From NCBI GenBank assembly GCA_038043285.1, contig JBBTCJ010000118.1:1-56645 (forward strand): a stretch of DNA of 56,645 nt, written 5' to 3'. Made by a program: the position numbers and the translations under genes. Numbering within the stretch: the stretch's first letter is position 1; each line of letters starts with the position of its first letter. A model generated the notes under the pieces. It did not search any database, was not told where the DNA came from, and saw only the letters and a list, made by a program, of their open reading frames with translations. Of the stretch, positions 47,431 through 56,578 are shown piece by piece. Source of the DNA: JBBTCJ01 sp038043285 (GTDB taxonomy: Bacteria; Planctomycetota; Phycisphaerae; UBA1845).

Positions 47431-50340
47431 ATGAAAGGTAAGAACGTGAAGAGTCGTGTACGCGCGTCGCGCGGCGTTGGTGGACTGACGCTCCTGGGCG
47501 TCTGGGCGGCTTCGGCGGCGCTCCCGCATTCTCGGACCTACGGCGAGGTTCGATCGTACACCGTGCGGAACGGGGGGTCGGTGGGTCTGACTCGCTCCAC
47601 GCAGGAATGGGCGGTCACGTTGCGCGGGTGCGAACAGGCCGAGGCGTGTGCGCTGCGGGCGCAGGCCGCCGGGCTGGGCGACCTCGTTCCCTACGACTCG
47701 GCGGGCGAGGAAATCAACGTTCGAATGCTCAACGTCCCGCAGACCCAGGCTCACCAGCGCGAATTGATGTTGCGCGATCCGTCGGTGGCCGACGTTCAAC
47801 CGGTGTACCGATTCGACGGCGTTGACGAGCCGGTTCTGGCGACGGGGAAGGCGGTGGCCAGACTTTCCGCTCCGATGGACGCCGGGCAGCGGGCCGCGCT
47901 GTGGGCGGCGTACGGGTTGACCGAAGTGCGGGCGATGCCCCGACTGCACGAGGTGTACGTGCTTCAACCGGTCGATGCGGAAGAAGACGGCGTGCTCGCG
48001 GCGGAACAATTGTCCACCGACCTCCGCGTCGCGTGGGCCAACCCCAGCTTGCGGTTGCCCGCGGTCGCCCGACAAATCATTCCTTCGGACAAGTATTACG
48101 ACCTGCAATGGCACCTGAACAACACCGGGCAGACGCGCGGAACCGTCGACGCGGATATCGACGCGCCGGAGGCGTGGGCCTTCGCCAACGGAGCGGGCGT
48201 GCTGCTGGGCATGTTCGACGATTCCTGCGACGTGGAACACGAGGATCTGGCCGCGAACTATGCGGGCTTTGGGCAGGACGTTTCGTTCGCGTTCTTCGTG
48301 GAAGGTTACAACGATCCGCGTCCCAAGAGTTCCTTCGACGCGCACGGAACGGCGGTGATGGGGCTGGCGGCCGCGGCAGCGAATACCCTCGGCGTACGCG
48401 GCGTCGCTTACGGGGCCAAGTTCACCGCGACCCGCGGGCTGAGCAGTTTCTTCGTGGAAGATACGCAGATCGCATCGGCGTATACGTTCGCCCTGGAGCG
48501 GGGCGTCGACGTCCACATCAACAGTTGGGGTTTCTTTGGCGGGTTCCCCGATCCCCCGGTGGTGGTGGAAGCCATCCAGACCGCGTTCAAGGAGGGGCGC
48601 GACCCGGACGGCGCCGGACCGGAAAAACCGCTGGGAATGGTGATCCTCTTCGCCTCCGGCAACTATGACTCGGAGAACACCAAAGGCTTCGATCTGTCGA
48701 GTTTGGACGAGGTGATCGGGGTCGGCGCCAGCCAAGCCGACGATCTTCGAGCCAGCTTCAGCAACTACGGGCGCGAATTGGATCTCCTCGCCCCCGGCGG
48801 AGGGAACGTCGACCTCGGCGTGACGACGGCCGACTCGACGGACATGCCGGGCACCGAGGACCGCCCCGAAATCACCGGGTACAACAAAGGCGGCGTGGGC
48901 ATTGAGCCGGGGTATCCGGACTTTCCGTTCGGGGCGGACATCGACCCGGGCGGCCGGTACACCGGCTTTTTCGGCGGCACCTCCGCCGCCTGCCCCATCG
49001 CCGCTGGCGTCGCGGCGTTGGTCGTCTCGGCCAACCCCAAGCTGAGCGCCACCGACGTCCGGATCGTCATGGAACACACCTGCGACCGCGTTCAGCCCGC
49101 GGACGCCCAATACGACGGCATCAGCAATCGGAGCTTCAAGTACGGGTATGGACGGGTGAACGCGCACGCCGCCGTGCTGGCCGCGAGGGCGTCGATTGAA
49201 AACGGCGGACGAACCTGGCCGGACGCGCCCATCGGCGTCGTCCTCGACGGGGCCAATCTCAGTTGGACGCCGGGCAAGGGATCGGAAGAGTTCCTTGTGG
49301 TGCAGAACGACAACGTGTTTGAGTTCGTTCCGCAGGACGGCGCCTGTTACGACGAAGGCCAGTCGGGGTGCAGCGGACAGAACATTGCGGCGCTACCGAC
49401 GGGCACGACGACGTTGTTCCTCGGCTGCACCAACAATGACTGCGGTCAGTCGGCCAAGCAGGCGGTGGAGGTGGTCCGTCCTCGAGTCGGCGCGAGAATC
49501 GTTGCGATCTACGGCCGCGACGTGCAGACCGGACGATACTCTTTCGGCGGGCAGGCGCAGATTCAGGCGCGGGTGGCTCCCGCGGTGACCATCCAGGTTT
49601 CGCCGTTGGAGGGCAACTCGCCGGTGCTGGTGCGGTTCAGCGGCAATGCCGTGGGCGAGCTGCCGATCGACGAAAGTCGTACGGCGTGGGATTTCGACGT
49701 GGACCAAGGCACGGTGGTCGACGCCACGACGCGCACCACGTCGCACACCTACACGGCGCCCGCGGGCGAAACGGTGTTCTACGTCGCGCGGTTGACAATG
49801 TACGACATCGAGGGCAACCTCGGTTCGGCGCAGGTCGCCATCAAGGTGATCGGTCCGCCGCTCAGCGGCGACAGCGGCGAGGGCAGCCAATCGACCCTGC
49901 GAATCCTGGCGAGCATTCCCGGATCGCCGGGTTCGGACGTGGACACCGGAACGTCGCCGTTCAACGTGCTGTTGAGCGTGGACGCTTCGGCTCTGACCGG
50001 GGCTCTCCAGTCCATCGCCTGGGATTTGGGAGACGGGAATCGGGCCACCAGCCTGGTGGTTCCGCATACCTACGTCAACTCCACGCAGTCCGATCTGCGG
50101 ATCCCGGTCACCGCGGTGGTGACGTCCGTGACCAGCGGCGGGACGACGGTCTCCGAATCGGCAACCAAGTTCATCACCATCCATCCGGGCAGCGACGACG
50201 TCAACACCGGGGATCCCGACCTCCCCGGCACGCACACCCTGGGCGAAGGCGGTCGGGCGTCGCCGTGCGGCGCACTCGGAATGTTCCCCCTGCTGTTCAT
50301 GACCGTTTCGCTGATGTGGTTCCGCCGCCGGACGGTTTAA
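47431..50340 (+). CDS. Secreted S8 (subtilisin-like) protease with PKD domains and C-terminal anchor
   Basis: A 969-residue exported protease. A signal peptide (about 1-37) and a propeptide-like region precede the catalytic domain (about 225-590): Asp in LLGMFDDSCDVEHED, His in FDAHGTAVMGLAAAA, oxyanion Asn in VILFASGNY and Ser in FGGTSAACPIAAGVAAL. Two PKD-like modules follow (about 705-800 and 820-920; FDVDQGTVVDA, WDLGDGNRATS). The last 28 residues are SPCGALGMFPLLFMTVSLMW with a basic RRR end, which looks like a sorting or anchoring tail. A 1183-codon frame on the other strand is a shadow. Confidence 0.9.
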   Translation: MKGKNVKSRVRASRGVGGLTLLGVWAASAALPHSRTYGEVRSYTVRNGGSVGLTRSTQEWAVTLRGCEQAEACALRAQAAGLGDLVPYDSAGEEINVRMLNVPQTQAHQRELMLRDPSVADVQPVYRFDGVDEPVLATGKAVARLSAPMDAGQRAALWAAYGLTEVRAMPRLHEVYVLQPVDAEEDGVLAAEQLSTDLRVAWANPSLRLPAVARQIIPSDKYYDLQWHLNNTGQTRGTVDADIDAPEAWAFANGAGVLLGMFDDSCDVEHEDLAANYAGFGQDVSFAFFVEGYNDPRPKSSFDAHGTAVMGLAAAAANTLGVRGVAYGAKFTATRGLSSFFVEDTQIASAYTFALERGVDVHINSWGFFGGFPDPPVVVEAIQTAFKEGRDPDGAGPEKPLGMVILFASGNYDSENTKGFDLSSLDEVIGVGASQADDLRASFSNYGRELDLLAPGGGNVDLGVTTADSTDMPGTEDRPEITGYNKGGVGIEPGYPDFPFGADIDPGGRYTGFFGGTSAACPIAAGVAALVVSANPKLSATDVRIVMEHTCDRVQPADAQYDGISNRSFKYGYGRVNAHAAVLAARASIENGGRTWPDAPIGVVLDGANLSWTPGKGSEEFLVVQNDNVFEFVPQDGACYDEGQSGCSGQNIAALPTGTTTLFLGCTNNDCGQSAKQAVEVVRPRVGARIVAIYGRDVQTGRYSFGGQAQIQARVAPAVTIQVSPLEGNSPVLVRFSGNAVGELPIDESRTAWDFDVDQGTVVDATTRTTSHTYTAPAGETVFYVARLTMYDIEGNLGSAQVAIKVIGPPLSGDSGEGSQSTLRILASIPGSPGSDVDTGTSPFNVLLSVDASALTGALQSIAWDLGDGNRATSLVVPHTYVNSTQSDLRIPVTAVVTSVTSGGTTVSESATKFITIHPGSDDVNTGDPDLPGTHTLGEGGRASPCGALGMFPLLFMTVSLMWFRRRTV

Positions 50341-50353
50341 GGCGCGCCGACGA

Positions 50354-50382
50354 TTGTCGCGGCGCTGCGGCCGGGATAGGAT
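50354..50382 (+). promoter_or_regulatory. Weak sigma70-like promoter before the Clp N-domain gene
   Basis: TTGTCG (50354-50359), 17-base spacer and TAGGAT (50377-50382), each matching four of six consensus bases. Confidence 0.35.
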
Positions 50383-50508
50383 TCCCCGAAAGGATCGCGA
50401 GTTCCGCTCGCCGGGGGATCGCGCGGGCGACGCCGCGCGGATCCAAGGCGCGGGTTTCCCGCGATCTCCGGCGGCTGTGCCGGAACCAGTGGAACGGATC
50501 GGCGGCGT

Positions 50509-50958
50509 ATGCTCCCCAAGTCGAGCCAACGGGTCGCGGAAGTCATCAAGATCGCCAATCAGATCGCGCGCGAGTACGAACGTGAATACGTTGGCACCGA
50601 GCACGTGCTGATGGCGGTGCAGCGCGAGGGAACCGGAACCGGGGCGTCGATCCTCGCCAAGCACGGCATCACCGGGCCGAAACTCAAGGCCCAGGTCGAT
50701 CAACTCATCAAGAAACAGCTTGAGGAAACCTGGGTCTTCGGGCGATTGCCCGGCACCCCGCACTTCAAGAACGTGATCGCCCACGCGATTCAACAATGCC
50801 AGCAGCTCGATACCAGCGAGGTCTGCACGGAGCACCTGCTGTTGGCGCTGCTCAGCGAGAAGGGCAGCGTGGCCTACAAAGCCCTGCATGCCCTAGGACT
50901 GACCTACGAGAAAGCCCGGGCCGACCTGCTGTCATCGGCGTCGGAAACTGCGTCGTAA
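50509..50958 (+). CDS. Stand-alone Clp N-terminal (double-repeat) domain protein
   Basis: A 149-residue protein with the two repeats of the ClpA/ClpC N-domain: SQRVAEVIKIANQIAREYEREYVGTEHVLMAVQREG and FKNVIAHAIQQCQQLDTSEVCTEHLLLALLSE. There is no ATPase domain, so it cannot unfold proteins itself; it may compete for adaptors or deliver substrates to ClpC. The ATG at 50509 begins the fold. The stop lies next to a direct repeat and a 16-bp palindrome (50966-50981). Confidence 0.88.
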   Translation: MLPKSSQRVAEVIKIANQIAREYEREYVGTEHVLMAVQREGTGTGASILAKHGITGPKLKAQVDQLIKKQLEETWVFGRLPGTPHFKNVIAHAIQQCQQLDTSEVCTEHLLLALLSEKGSVAYKALHALGLTYEKARADLLSSASETAS

Positions 50959-50965
50959 TCACCCA

Positions 50966-50981
50966 ATTGGCGATCGCCAAT
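50966..50981. repeat. 16-bp perfect palindrome between two direct repeats
   Basis: ATTGGCGATCGCCAAT lies between copies of a 30-base direct repeat (50933-50962 and 50998-51027, about 25 identities). The first copy forms the end of the Clp N-domain gene, so the second looks like a duplicated gene end. The core GCGATCGC equals the cyanobacterial HIP1 octamer. Confidence 0.75.
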
Positions 50982-51053
50982 CCGAAGGGTGGGGCGGTCA
51001 TCGGCGTTGGAAATTCCGTCGTCATCAACTCCCTGGGACTTCGGAGGCAGCAG

Positions 51054-51518
51054 ATGGGCCGCGTCGGCCGAGAGGGCAAAGGCCTCAAGCTTGGAGTGAT
51101 CCTCATTGTCGCCGCGACCGTGCTGGTTGTCGGCGTCACGGGGATGGTTCGCGGTTGGGAGTTGCAGCGCCGGGGTCTGTGCTGCGAGAACCTCAAGGCG
51201 ATTCGTGCGGCCTTGCTGGCCCATGCCGACGAGGGAACGCCCCGGTCCTCGGCACACACGATTCAATCCCTGATCGAACGCGGACATCTCGCACCGGCTA
51301 GGGTTACTTGTTTGAGCGCAAGAACGTCCAACTACGTCGTGGTCTTGCCGGCGCCGTCCGCGAACGCCGGGAAAATCGTCGCAGCCTACGAGCCGAAGTC
51401 CAACCACGGCGGCAGGGGCGGAGCCGTCGTGTTCGCGGACGGAGGCTCCGCCTTCGTTCCCGGCTCGGATTATGACGCCCTGATAGCGACGATCCACTCC
51501 GGACCTCCGTCGGAGTAG
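51054..51518 (+). CDS. Single-pass membrane protein with H-X9-DG-like C-terminus
   Basis: A 154-residue protein: basic start, one membrane helix (LGVILIVAATVLVVGVTGMV), then RRGLCCENLKAIRAALLAHA, which resembles the NLKQIGLALHNY segment of planctomycete type II pseudopilins, and a C-terminal NHGGRGGAVVFADGGSAFVP like their H-X9-DG motif. There is no prepilin peptidase site (GFTLIE) at the N-terminus, so it is not an ordinary pseudopilin. The ATG at 51054 has GGAGG six bases upstream. Confidence 0.7.
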   Translation: MGRVGREGKGLKLGVILIVAATVLVVGVTGMVRGWELQRRGLCCENLKAIRAALLAHADEGTPRSSAHTIQSLIERGHLAPARVTCLSARTSNYVVVLPAPSANAGKIVAAYEPKSNHGGRGGAVVFADGGSAFVPGSDYDALIATIHSGPPSE

Positions 51519-51554
51519 GCGGGGTCAAGAGTGCATAGCCGTGCCGACCCCGCC
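51518..51554 (+). terminator. Stem-loop after the H-X9-DG gene
   Basis: GGCGGGGTC (51518-51526) and GACCCCGCC (51546-51554) form a perfect nine-bp stem with a 19-base loop, overlapping the stop codon. No T-run follows, so its role as a terminator is tentative. Confidence 0.4.
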
Positions 51555-51577
51555 GCCTGATTCTGTCTGAACCGGCT

Positions 51578-51606
51578 TTGGGTGACTCCGCCCATCTTGC
51601 TATAAT
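51578..51606 (+). promoter_or_regulatory. Sigma70-like promoter of the carboxypeptidase gene
   Basis: TTGGGT (51578-51583), 17-base spacer and perfect TATAAT (51601-51606), giving a leader of about 65 bases. Confidence 0.6.
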
Positions 51607-51677
51607 GCCGCCCGGGGGACGTTGGACGCCCGCCCTGGGGGAATATCGTCAACGCGGTGATGCGAGGTTCGGAGAAC

Positions 51678-54518
51678 ATGGCCATGTTACGGCTATCGCG
51701 TGGTTGCATTGCACTGGGCTTTTTCGCATTGGTTGCCGGTCTTCCGGCGCTCGGCCAACCGCTGAGCTACGACGGGTACAGGATCTTGCGCGTGGACGTC
51801 ACGACGCCGCGTCAGCTGGAGGAGATCGAGCGGGTGGGTGGGGAAATCCTCAACTGCACACCGGGCGTCGGCACAATGGACGTCCTGGTCTCCGCCGAGG
51901 AGGAAGAGGCCGTTGGCAACCTGGGCCTGGCGACCGTGGTCTTGCAGCAGGACGTGGGCGCCCTGATCCGTCAACAGCAGGCCGGGGCCGTCGCCGCAGT
52001 CACCGACGCCTACACCGACTTCTTTCTCGACTATCACGATTATGACGGCGTCGGCGGGCAGGTCTGGCACCTCAACGAGCTTGCCGCCCGCTATCCCGGT
52101 CTCGCCTCAGTGGTCAGCGTGGGCACGACCTTGGAAGGGCGGACCATCTGGGGGGTGCGGATCACCAACAGCGCCACGACGAACAAGCCGGGCGTGGTGT
52201 ACTTCGGAGCGGAACACGCCCGCGAATGGATCACCACCATGATCCCTCCGTACGTCGCGCGACACCTGCTGGAGAACTACGGAACCGATCCGGTCATCAC
52301 CGATCTCGTCGACCACGTCGAGTTCTACCTGATCCCGGTGTTCAACGTGGACGGGTACGTCTACTCGCGCACCACCAACCGCATGTGGCGGAAGAACCGC
52401 CGCAACAACGGAGACGGAACCTTCGGCGTGGACATCAACCGCAACTGGGGCGAAGGATGGGGCGGTCCCGGTTCGAGCGCTACGCGCAGCAGCGAAACCT
52501 ATCGCGGAACGGCCGCCTTCTCCGAACCGGAGACCACGGCGTTGCGCGACTTCTTCATCGCCCACCCCAACGTCCGCGCACAATTGGACATCCACAGCTA
52601 CTCCCAACTGATCCTTTGGCCTTATGGTTATACGCCCACGCTCTCCTCGGATGAGTCGTACTACCAGAACGTCGGCGGCGCCATGCAAAACATGATCTAC
52701 GACGTCCACGGAACCTACTTCAGCATCGGGCCGGTGTATACGGCCATCTATCCTGCCAGCGGCGTCTCAGTCGACTGGACCTATGCCCAACGAAACATCC
52801 TCTCCATGTCGTTTGAATGCCGCGACACCGGGTTCTACAACTTCCTGCTTCCGCCTGAGCAGATCATCCCCAGCGGTGAAGAGCTTCTACCGGCCATCCT
52901 GCACCTGACGGACGCCGACTGGGTCCGCAGCCCGATGCGCTTTGAGTTCCCCAACGGCCTGCCCGCGGTGCTGCCGTCGGGCCAGGATACGTCGGTCATT
53001 CTGGAGATCGTCGCCCAAACGGAAACGCCAGTGCCCGGCACGCCTCAACTGCACTACCGCTATGACCTAAGCGGGCCGTTCCTGGACGTCGCCCTCACCA
53101 GTCTCGTCGGCGGTCGGTACCGCGCGACGCTTCCGGCGACCAACTGCCTCTCGACGCCGGAGTTCTATTTCAGCGCCCAAGGAAGCCTGGGCGGCCTGAC
53201 GACCAATCCGCGCCGCGCCGCCACCGGCGAGGTCTATTCCGCCATCGTGGAGTCGTCCGGCGTCGATTTCTTCACCGAAAACCTCGACGCCGATCCCGGC
53301 TGGACGCGGCAGGGGTGGTGGGGGTTTGGCCAACCACTCGGACTCGGCGGATCAACCGGCTCGCCCGATCCGACCGCTGGACACACCGGAACCAACGTCT
53401 TCGGCTATAACCTTTCCGGCGACTACCCCGACAACCTTGCAAGCGAACAATACCTGACCACCGGCGCGATCAACTGCACCGGGCGCACCGGCGTGCGTCT
53501 TTCGTTCTGGCGCTGGCTTGGCGTGGAGGAGGCCGCGTGGGATCATGCCTCCGTCGACGTCAGCAACAATGGATCGACCTGGACCCGAGTCTGGGCCAAT
53601 TCATCCTCCATAGACGACGGCGCCTGGGTTCCACAAACCATCGACATCTCCGCCGTCGCCGACAATCAATCCACGGTATACCTTCGCTGGGCCATGGGCA
53701 CGTCGGACACGGCGGTCAACTATTGCGGATGGAACATCGACGACATTCGCTTGTCCACCGTGGTTTGCAGTCCGTTGATCGCTGATTACAACGGTGACGG
53801 AAACGTTGACCTCACCGACTCGATCGCCTTCGAGTCCTGCTACAGCGGCTCCGGAATCCCGCATCCACCGGGATGCCGCATCTTCGACGCCGAACCCGAC
53901 TCCGACGTCGATTGCGACGACTGGGTCCGCATGATCGAGGGATGGACGGACCTCGCCTCGCCGCCGGTGTATCCCACCTGCGCCAGCCGCGTCGCCCCAG
54001 CCGCTTCCATGGAAGGCGCGCGGTATCTCGGCGTGCAACCGGCCAACGGCCCCGATCCCTTGGCCATTCGGGTGACTTCGCCCGACTGGCCCTGCCTGAC
54101 GGCCTATGCGGACTTCGATCCCGATCCGATTCGCGCCGCCGCCGGCGTCGCTCGACTCGGTCCCGCACCGGTGTACCGAATGGCTTCCGAATGGGGCTTG
54201 CTGCACCTGGCCGATACGGAGATCGCCCCCGGCGTTCATTATGAGATTCGCGCCGAGCTGCCCGGCGGTGGGCTTTCCATCCTTTCCGTGGCCGCCACGC
54301 TCGGATGGGGCGACATCGCTGAAGTACTGGGCAGCACCAACGTCCTGGACATCGCGGCCGTCGTGGATCGCGTCAAAACCATTCCCACCGCCCAGTCCAT
54401 CGAGCGCTGCGACATGCACCCGGCCGTCCCCGATCACTCGGTCAACGTCCTGGACATCGCCAGCGTCGTCGACGCGGTTAAGGACATTCCCTACCCCTAC
54501 GGCGCCCCGTGTCCGTAG
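51678..54518 (+). CDS. Secreted M14 zinc carboxypeptidase with dockerin-like C-terminus
   Basis: A 946-residue exported peptidase. The signal peptide covers the first 28 residues. The M14 domain (about 115-420) has HARE in FGAEHAREWIT (zinc His and Glu), NRMWRKNRR, GVDINRNWG, the third zinc ligand in LDIHSYSQLILWPYG, and SFECRDTG with the catalytic Glu. A jelly-roll domain follows (about 525-690; ENLDADPGW to YCGWNIDDIRLS). The tail has calcium-loop motifs DYNGDGNVDLTDSIAF and SVNVLDIASVVDAVK, as in planctomycete dockerin-type repeats. The ATG at 51678 is chosen because GGAG is four bases before it; earlier starts are possible. Confidence 0.9.
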   Translation: MAMLRLSRGCIALGFFALVAGLPALGQPLSYDGYRILRVDVTTPRQLEEIERVGGEILNCTPGVGTMDVLVSAEEEEAVGNLGLATVVLQQDVGALIRQQQAGAVAAVTDAYTDFFLDYHDYDGVGGQVWHLNELAARYPGLASVVSVGTTLEGRTIWGVRITNSATTNKPGVVYFGAEHAREWITTMIPPYVARHLLENYGTDPVITDLVDHVEFYLIPVFNVDGYVYSRTTNRMWRKNRRNNGDGTFGVDINRNWGEGWGGPGSSATRSSETYRGTAAFSEPETTALRDFFIAHPNVRAQLDIHSYSQLILWPYGYTPTLSSDESYYQNVGGAMQNMIYDVHGTYFSIGPVYTAIYPASGVSVDWTYAQRNILSMSFECRDTGFYNFLLPPEQIIPSGEELLPAILHLTDADWVRSPMRFEFPNGLPAVLPSGQDTSVILEIVAQTETPVPGTPQLHYRYDLSGPFLDVALTSLVGGRYRATLPATNCLSTPEFYFSAQGSLGGLTTNPRRAATGEVYSAIVESSGVDFFTENLDADPGWTRQGWWGFGQPLGLGGSTGSPDPTAGHTGTNVFGYNLSGDYPDNLASEQYLTTGAINCTGRTGVRLSFWRWLGVEEAAWDHASVDVSNNGSTWTRVWANSSSIDDGAWVPQTIDISAVADNQSTVYLRWAMGTSDTAVNYCGWNIDDIRLSTVVCSPLIADYNGDGNVDLTDSIAFESCYSGSGIPHPPGCRIFDAEPDSDVDCDDWVRMIEGWTDLASPPVYPTCASRVAPAASMEGARYLGVQPANGPDPLAIRVTSPDWPCLTAYADFDPDPIRAAAGVARLGPAPVYRMASEWGLLHLADTEIAPGVHYEIRAELPGGGLSILSVAATLGWGDIAEVLGSTNVLDIAAVVDRVKTIPTAQSIERCDMHPAVPDHSVNVLDIASVVDAVKDIPYPYGAPCP

Positions 54519-54558
54519 GGCCGTTCAATGGGGGCCGCGAGCGTGAAGGAGGCGACGA

Positions 54559-54643
54559 ATTGCCGATTGCCAACTGTCGATTGCTGATTGCTGATCCCAT
54601 CCGGACCGCGACGCCGATCAGAACCGCGACCGTCAGGGAGCGG
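54559..54643. repeat. Heptamer arm followed by a CCGCGACCGTCAGGGAGCGG unit
   Basis: GATTGCC, AACTGTC, GATTGCT, GATTGCT run with a seven-base period at 54565-54592. The unit ATCAGAACCGCGACCGTCAG plus GGAGCGG is at 54617-54643. The spacer lies between the convergent carboxypeptidase and proS genes. Confidence 0.75.
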
Positions 54644-54716
54644 TTGCCGTTTCCCATCCAATCCGCGACGCATAATCCGGTAACCGCCTGAGGGCGATAA
54701 GGTCCGTACGAGCCGG

Positions 54717-56453
54717 CTAGAGGGCGACGTCGCGGAGGAGTTCGCCAACACCCCCCACGACCGTCTCCGGAGCGACCTTCCGACTCTCTCCCGTCTTTCG
54801 AATCTGCAATTCCACTAAGCCCTCGGCCAGTCCCTTTTTCCCGACCACGATGCGCACCGGGAACCCGACCAGATCAGCGTCGTTGAACTTGAATCCGGGA
54901 CGGGCGTCGCGGTCGTCGAGAATCACGTCCACGCCGGCGGCCTCCAACTCGTTGTGCAACTTCGTCGCTAAGGCGTTCACCTGTTCGTCGCGCAGGTCGA
55001 GGGCGATCACCGCGACCTCGAAAGGAGCGATCGACGTCGGCCAGACGATCCCCTTTTCGTCGTGCAGCGACTCGATGGCCGCGGCCATGATGCGATTCAC
55101 CCCGATGCCGTAGCAGCCCATGATGAACGCCCGAGGCTTGCCCTCCGCGTCCAGGCACGTCGCCTTCATCGAATCCGAGTATTTCGTCCCCAGCTTGAAG
55201 ACGTGCCCCACCTCGATGCACTTCTTGAACGCCAGCGGCGAGCCGTTCCTCGCCCGGTCGCCTTGTACCGCTACGCGAACGTCGCCGGATTCGGCGATCT
55301 TGAAATCCCTTCCAGGGTTGACACCCGTGACGTGATAATCGGTCTTGTTGGCCCCGGTCACCGCGTCGTGCATGACGGTGACCGCCTGGTCGGCGATGAT
55401 CCGCGCCGTCAACCCCGCCGGTCCCGCGAATCCGACCTCCGCCCCGGTCGTCTTGCGGATCAGCTCGGCGTCCGCCTGTTGCAACGACTTCACGCCCGCC
55501 GCCCGTCGTAACTTGCCTTCGTTCACTTCATGATCGCCGCGGACCAGGGCCACCAGCGCCGCTCCGTCGGCTTCGTAGATGATCGTCTTGATCATGTCCG
55601 AGGGCTTGCACTTCAAAAATGTCGATACCTCGTCGATGGTCCGCAGCCCCGGCGTGTGCACTTCGGCGATCGCCGCGTTTCTCCCGCCGCCCAGGTCGGG
55701 CAAGGGGGCCACCTCCGCCCGCTCGAGGTTGGCGGCGTACTTGCCGTCCTCGGCCTGCACCAGCCAATCCTCGCCCGCGTCGGTGGGAACCATGAACTCG
55801 TGCGAGGCGTCGCCGCCGATGGGCCCGGAGTCGGCCTCGACGATGACGTACGGCAGGCCGCAACGCGAGAAGATCGCACAATAGGCGTCGTACATCTTCT
55901 GATAGCCTTCATCCAGCCCGCCCGGCCCCTCCTTAGTCATGTGGAAGGAGTAGGCGTCTTTCATCAGGAATTCGCGCGTGCGCAGGACGCCGCTCTTGGG
56001 CCTGGCTTCGCCGCGGAACTTGGTCTGAATCTGATAGAAGTTGATCGGAAGCTGTTTGTAGCTCTTGAGGTACGCCCGCGCGTGCTCGGTGATGACCTCC
56101 TCGTGCGTCGGACCCAAAACCGTCCGAGAACGCCAGTCATCGCCGGTTCCGCCGCCGAGACGAACGAGCACCTCGCCCATGGCCGCCACCCGACCCGTTT
56201 CCTCCCACCATTCGATGGGGTGCATCGCGGGCATGTGCAGCTCGATCGCTCCGGCCCGGTTCATCTCCTCGCGGACGATGGCCTCGATCTTGCGCAGCGA
56301 ACGGTAGCCCGGCGGAAGGTACGAGTACGCCCCGGCCACCACCTGGCGGATCAACCCCGCCCGGACCATGAGCTGGTGGGAGGGGACGGCCGCGTCCGCC
56401 GGAACTTCCTTCGAGGTCGGAATGAAATACTGGCTCCATCTCATGCTCCGCAT
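54717..56453 (-). CDS. proS: Prolyl-tRNA synthetase
   Basis: A 578-residue class II synthetase of the bacterial type with an editing insertion. Motif 1 region: MRWSQYFIPTSKEVPADAAVPSHQLMVRAGLIRQV; motif 2: KFRGEARPKSGVLRTREFLMKDAYSF; the editing domain spans about residues 230-400 (TFLKCKPSDMIKTI; AGLTARIIADQAV); motif 3: MGCYGIGVNRIMAAAIE; then the anticodon domain (FKFNDADLVGFPVRIVVGKKGL). The ATG at 56453 and another at 56444 are both plausible; the latter would start at the conserved MRWSQ. Confidence 0.95.
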   Translation of the reverse strand: MRSMRWSQYFIPTSKEVPADAAVPSHQLMVRAGLIRQVVAGAYSYLPPGYRSLRKIEAIVREEMNRAGAIELHMPAMHPIEWWEETGRVAAMGEVLVRLGGGTGDDWRSRTVLGPTHEEVITEHARAYLKSYKQLPINFYQIQTKFRGEARPKSGVLRTREFLMKDAYSFHMTKEGPGGLDEGYQKMYDAYCAIFSRCGLPYVIVEADSGPIGGDASHEFMVPTDAGEDWLVQAEDGKYAANLERAEVAPLPDLGGGRNAAIAEVHTPGLRTIDEVSTFLKCKPSDMIKTIIYEADGAALVALVRGDHEVNEGKLRRAAGVKSLQQADAELIRKTTGAEVGFAGPAGLTARIIADQAVTVMHDAVTGANKTDYHVTGVNPGRDFKIAESGDVRVAVQGDRARNGSPLAFKKCIEVGHVFKLGTKYSDSMKATCLDAEGKPRAFIMGCYGIGVNRIMAAAIESLHDEKGIVWPTSIAPFEVAVIALDLRDEQVNALATKLHNELEAAGVDVILDDRDARPGFKFNDADLVGFPVRIVVGKKGLAEGLVELQIRKTGESRKVAPETVVGGVGELLRDVAL

Positions 56454-56578
56454 GATGGCGGGTTGGATGGGCCGTGGCAAGTTACGCAGGCCGGTGATCC
56501 TCTCCTGCGGGCTCCAAACGCCCCAATCAACGATTACCTAGTGGTCCGACACATCTGACCCTTCGGGTTTTAGACGGT

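Noticed and set aside
45616..49167. 1183-codon open frame on the minus strand
   Set aside because: It runs antisense through the radical SAM and subtilase genes, both clearly real, and its product is low-complexity.
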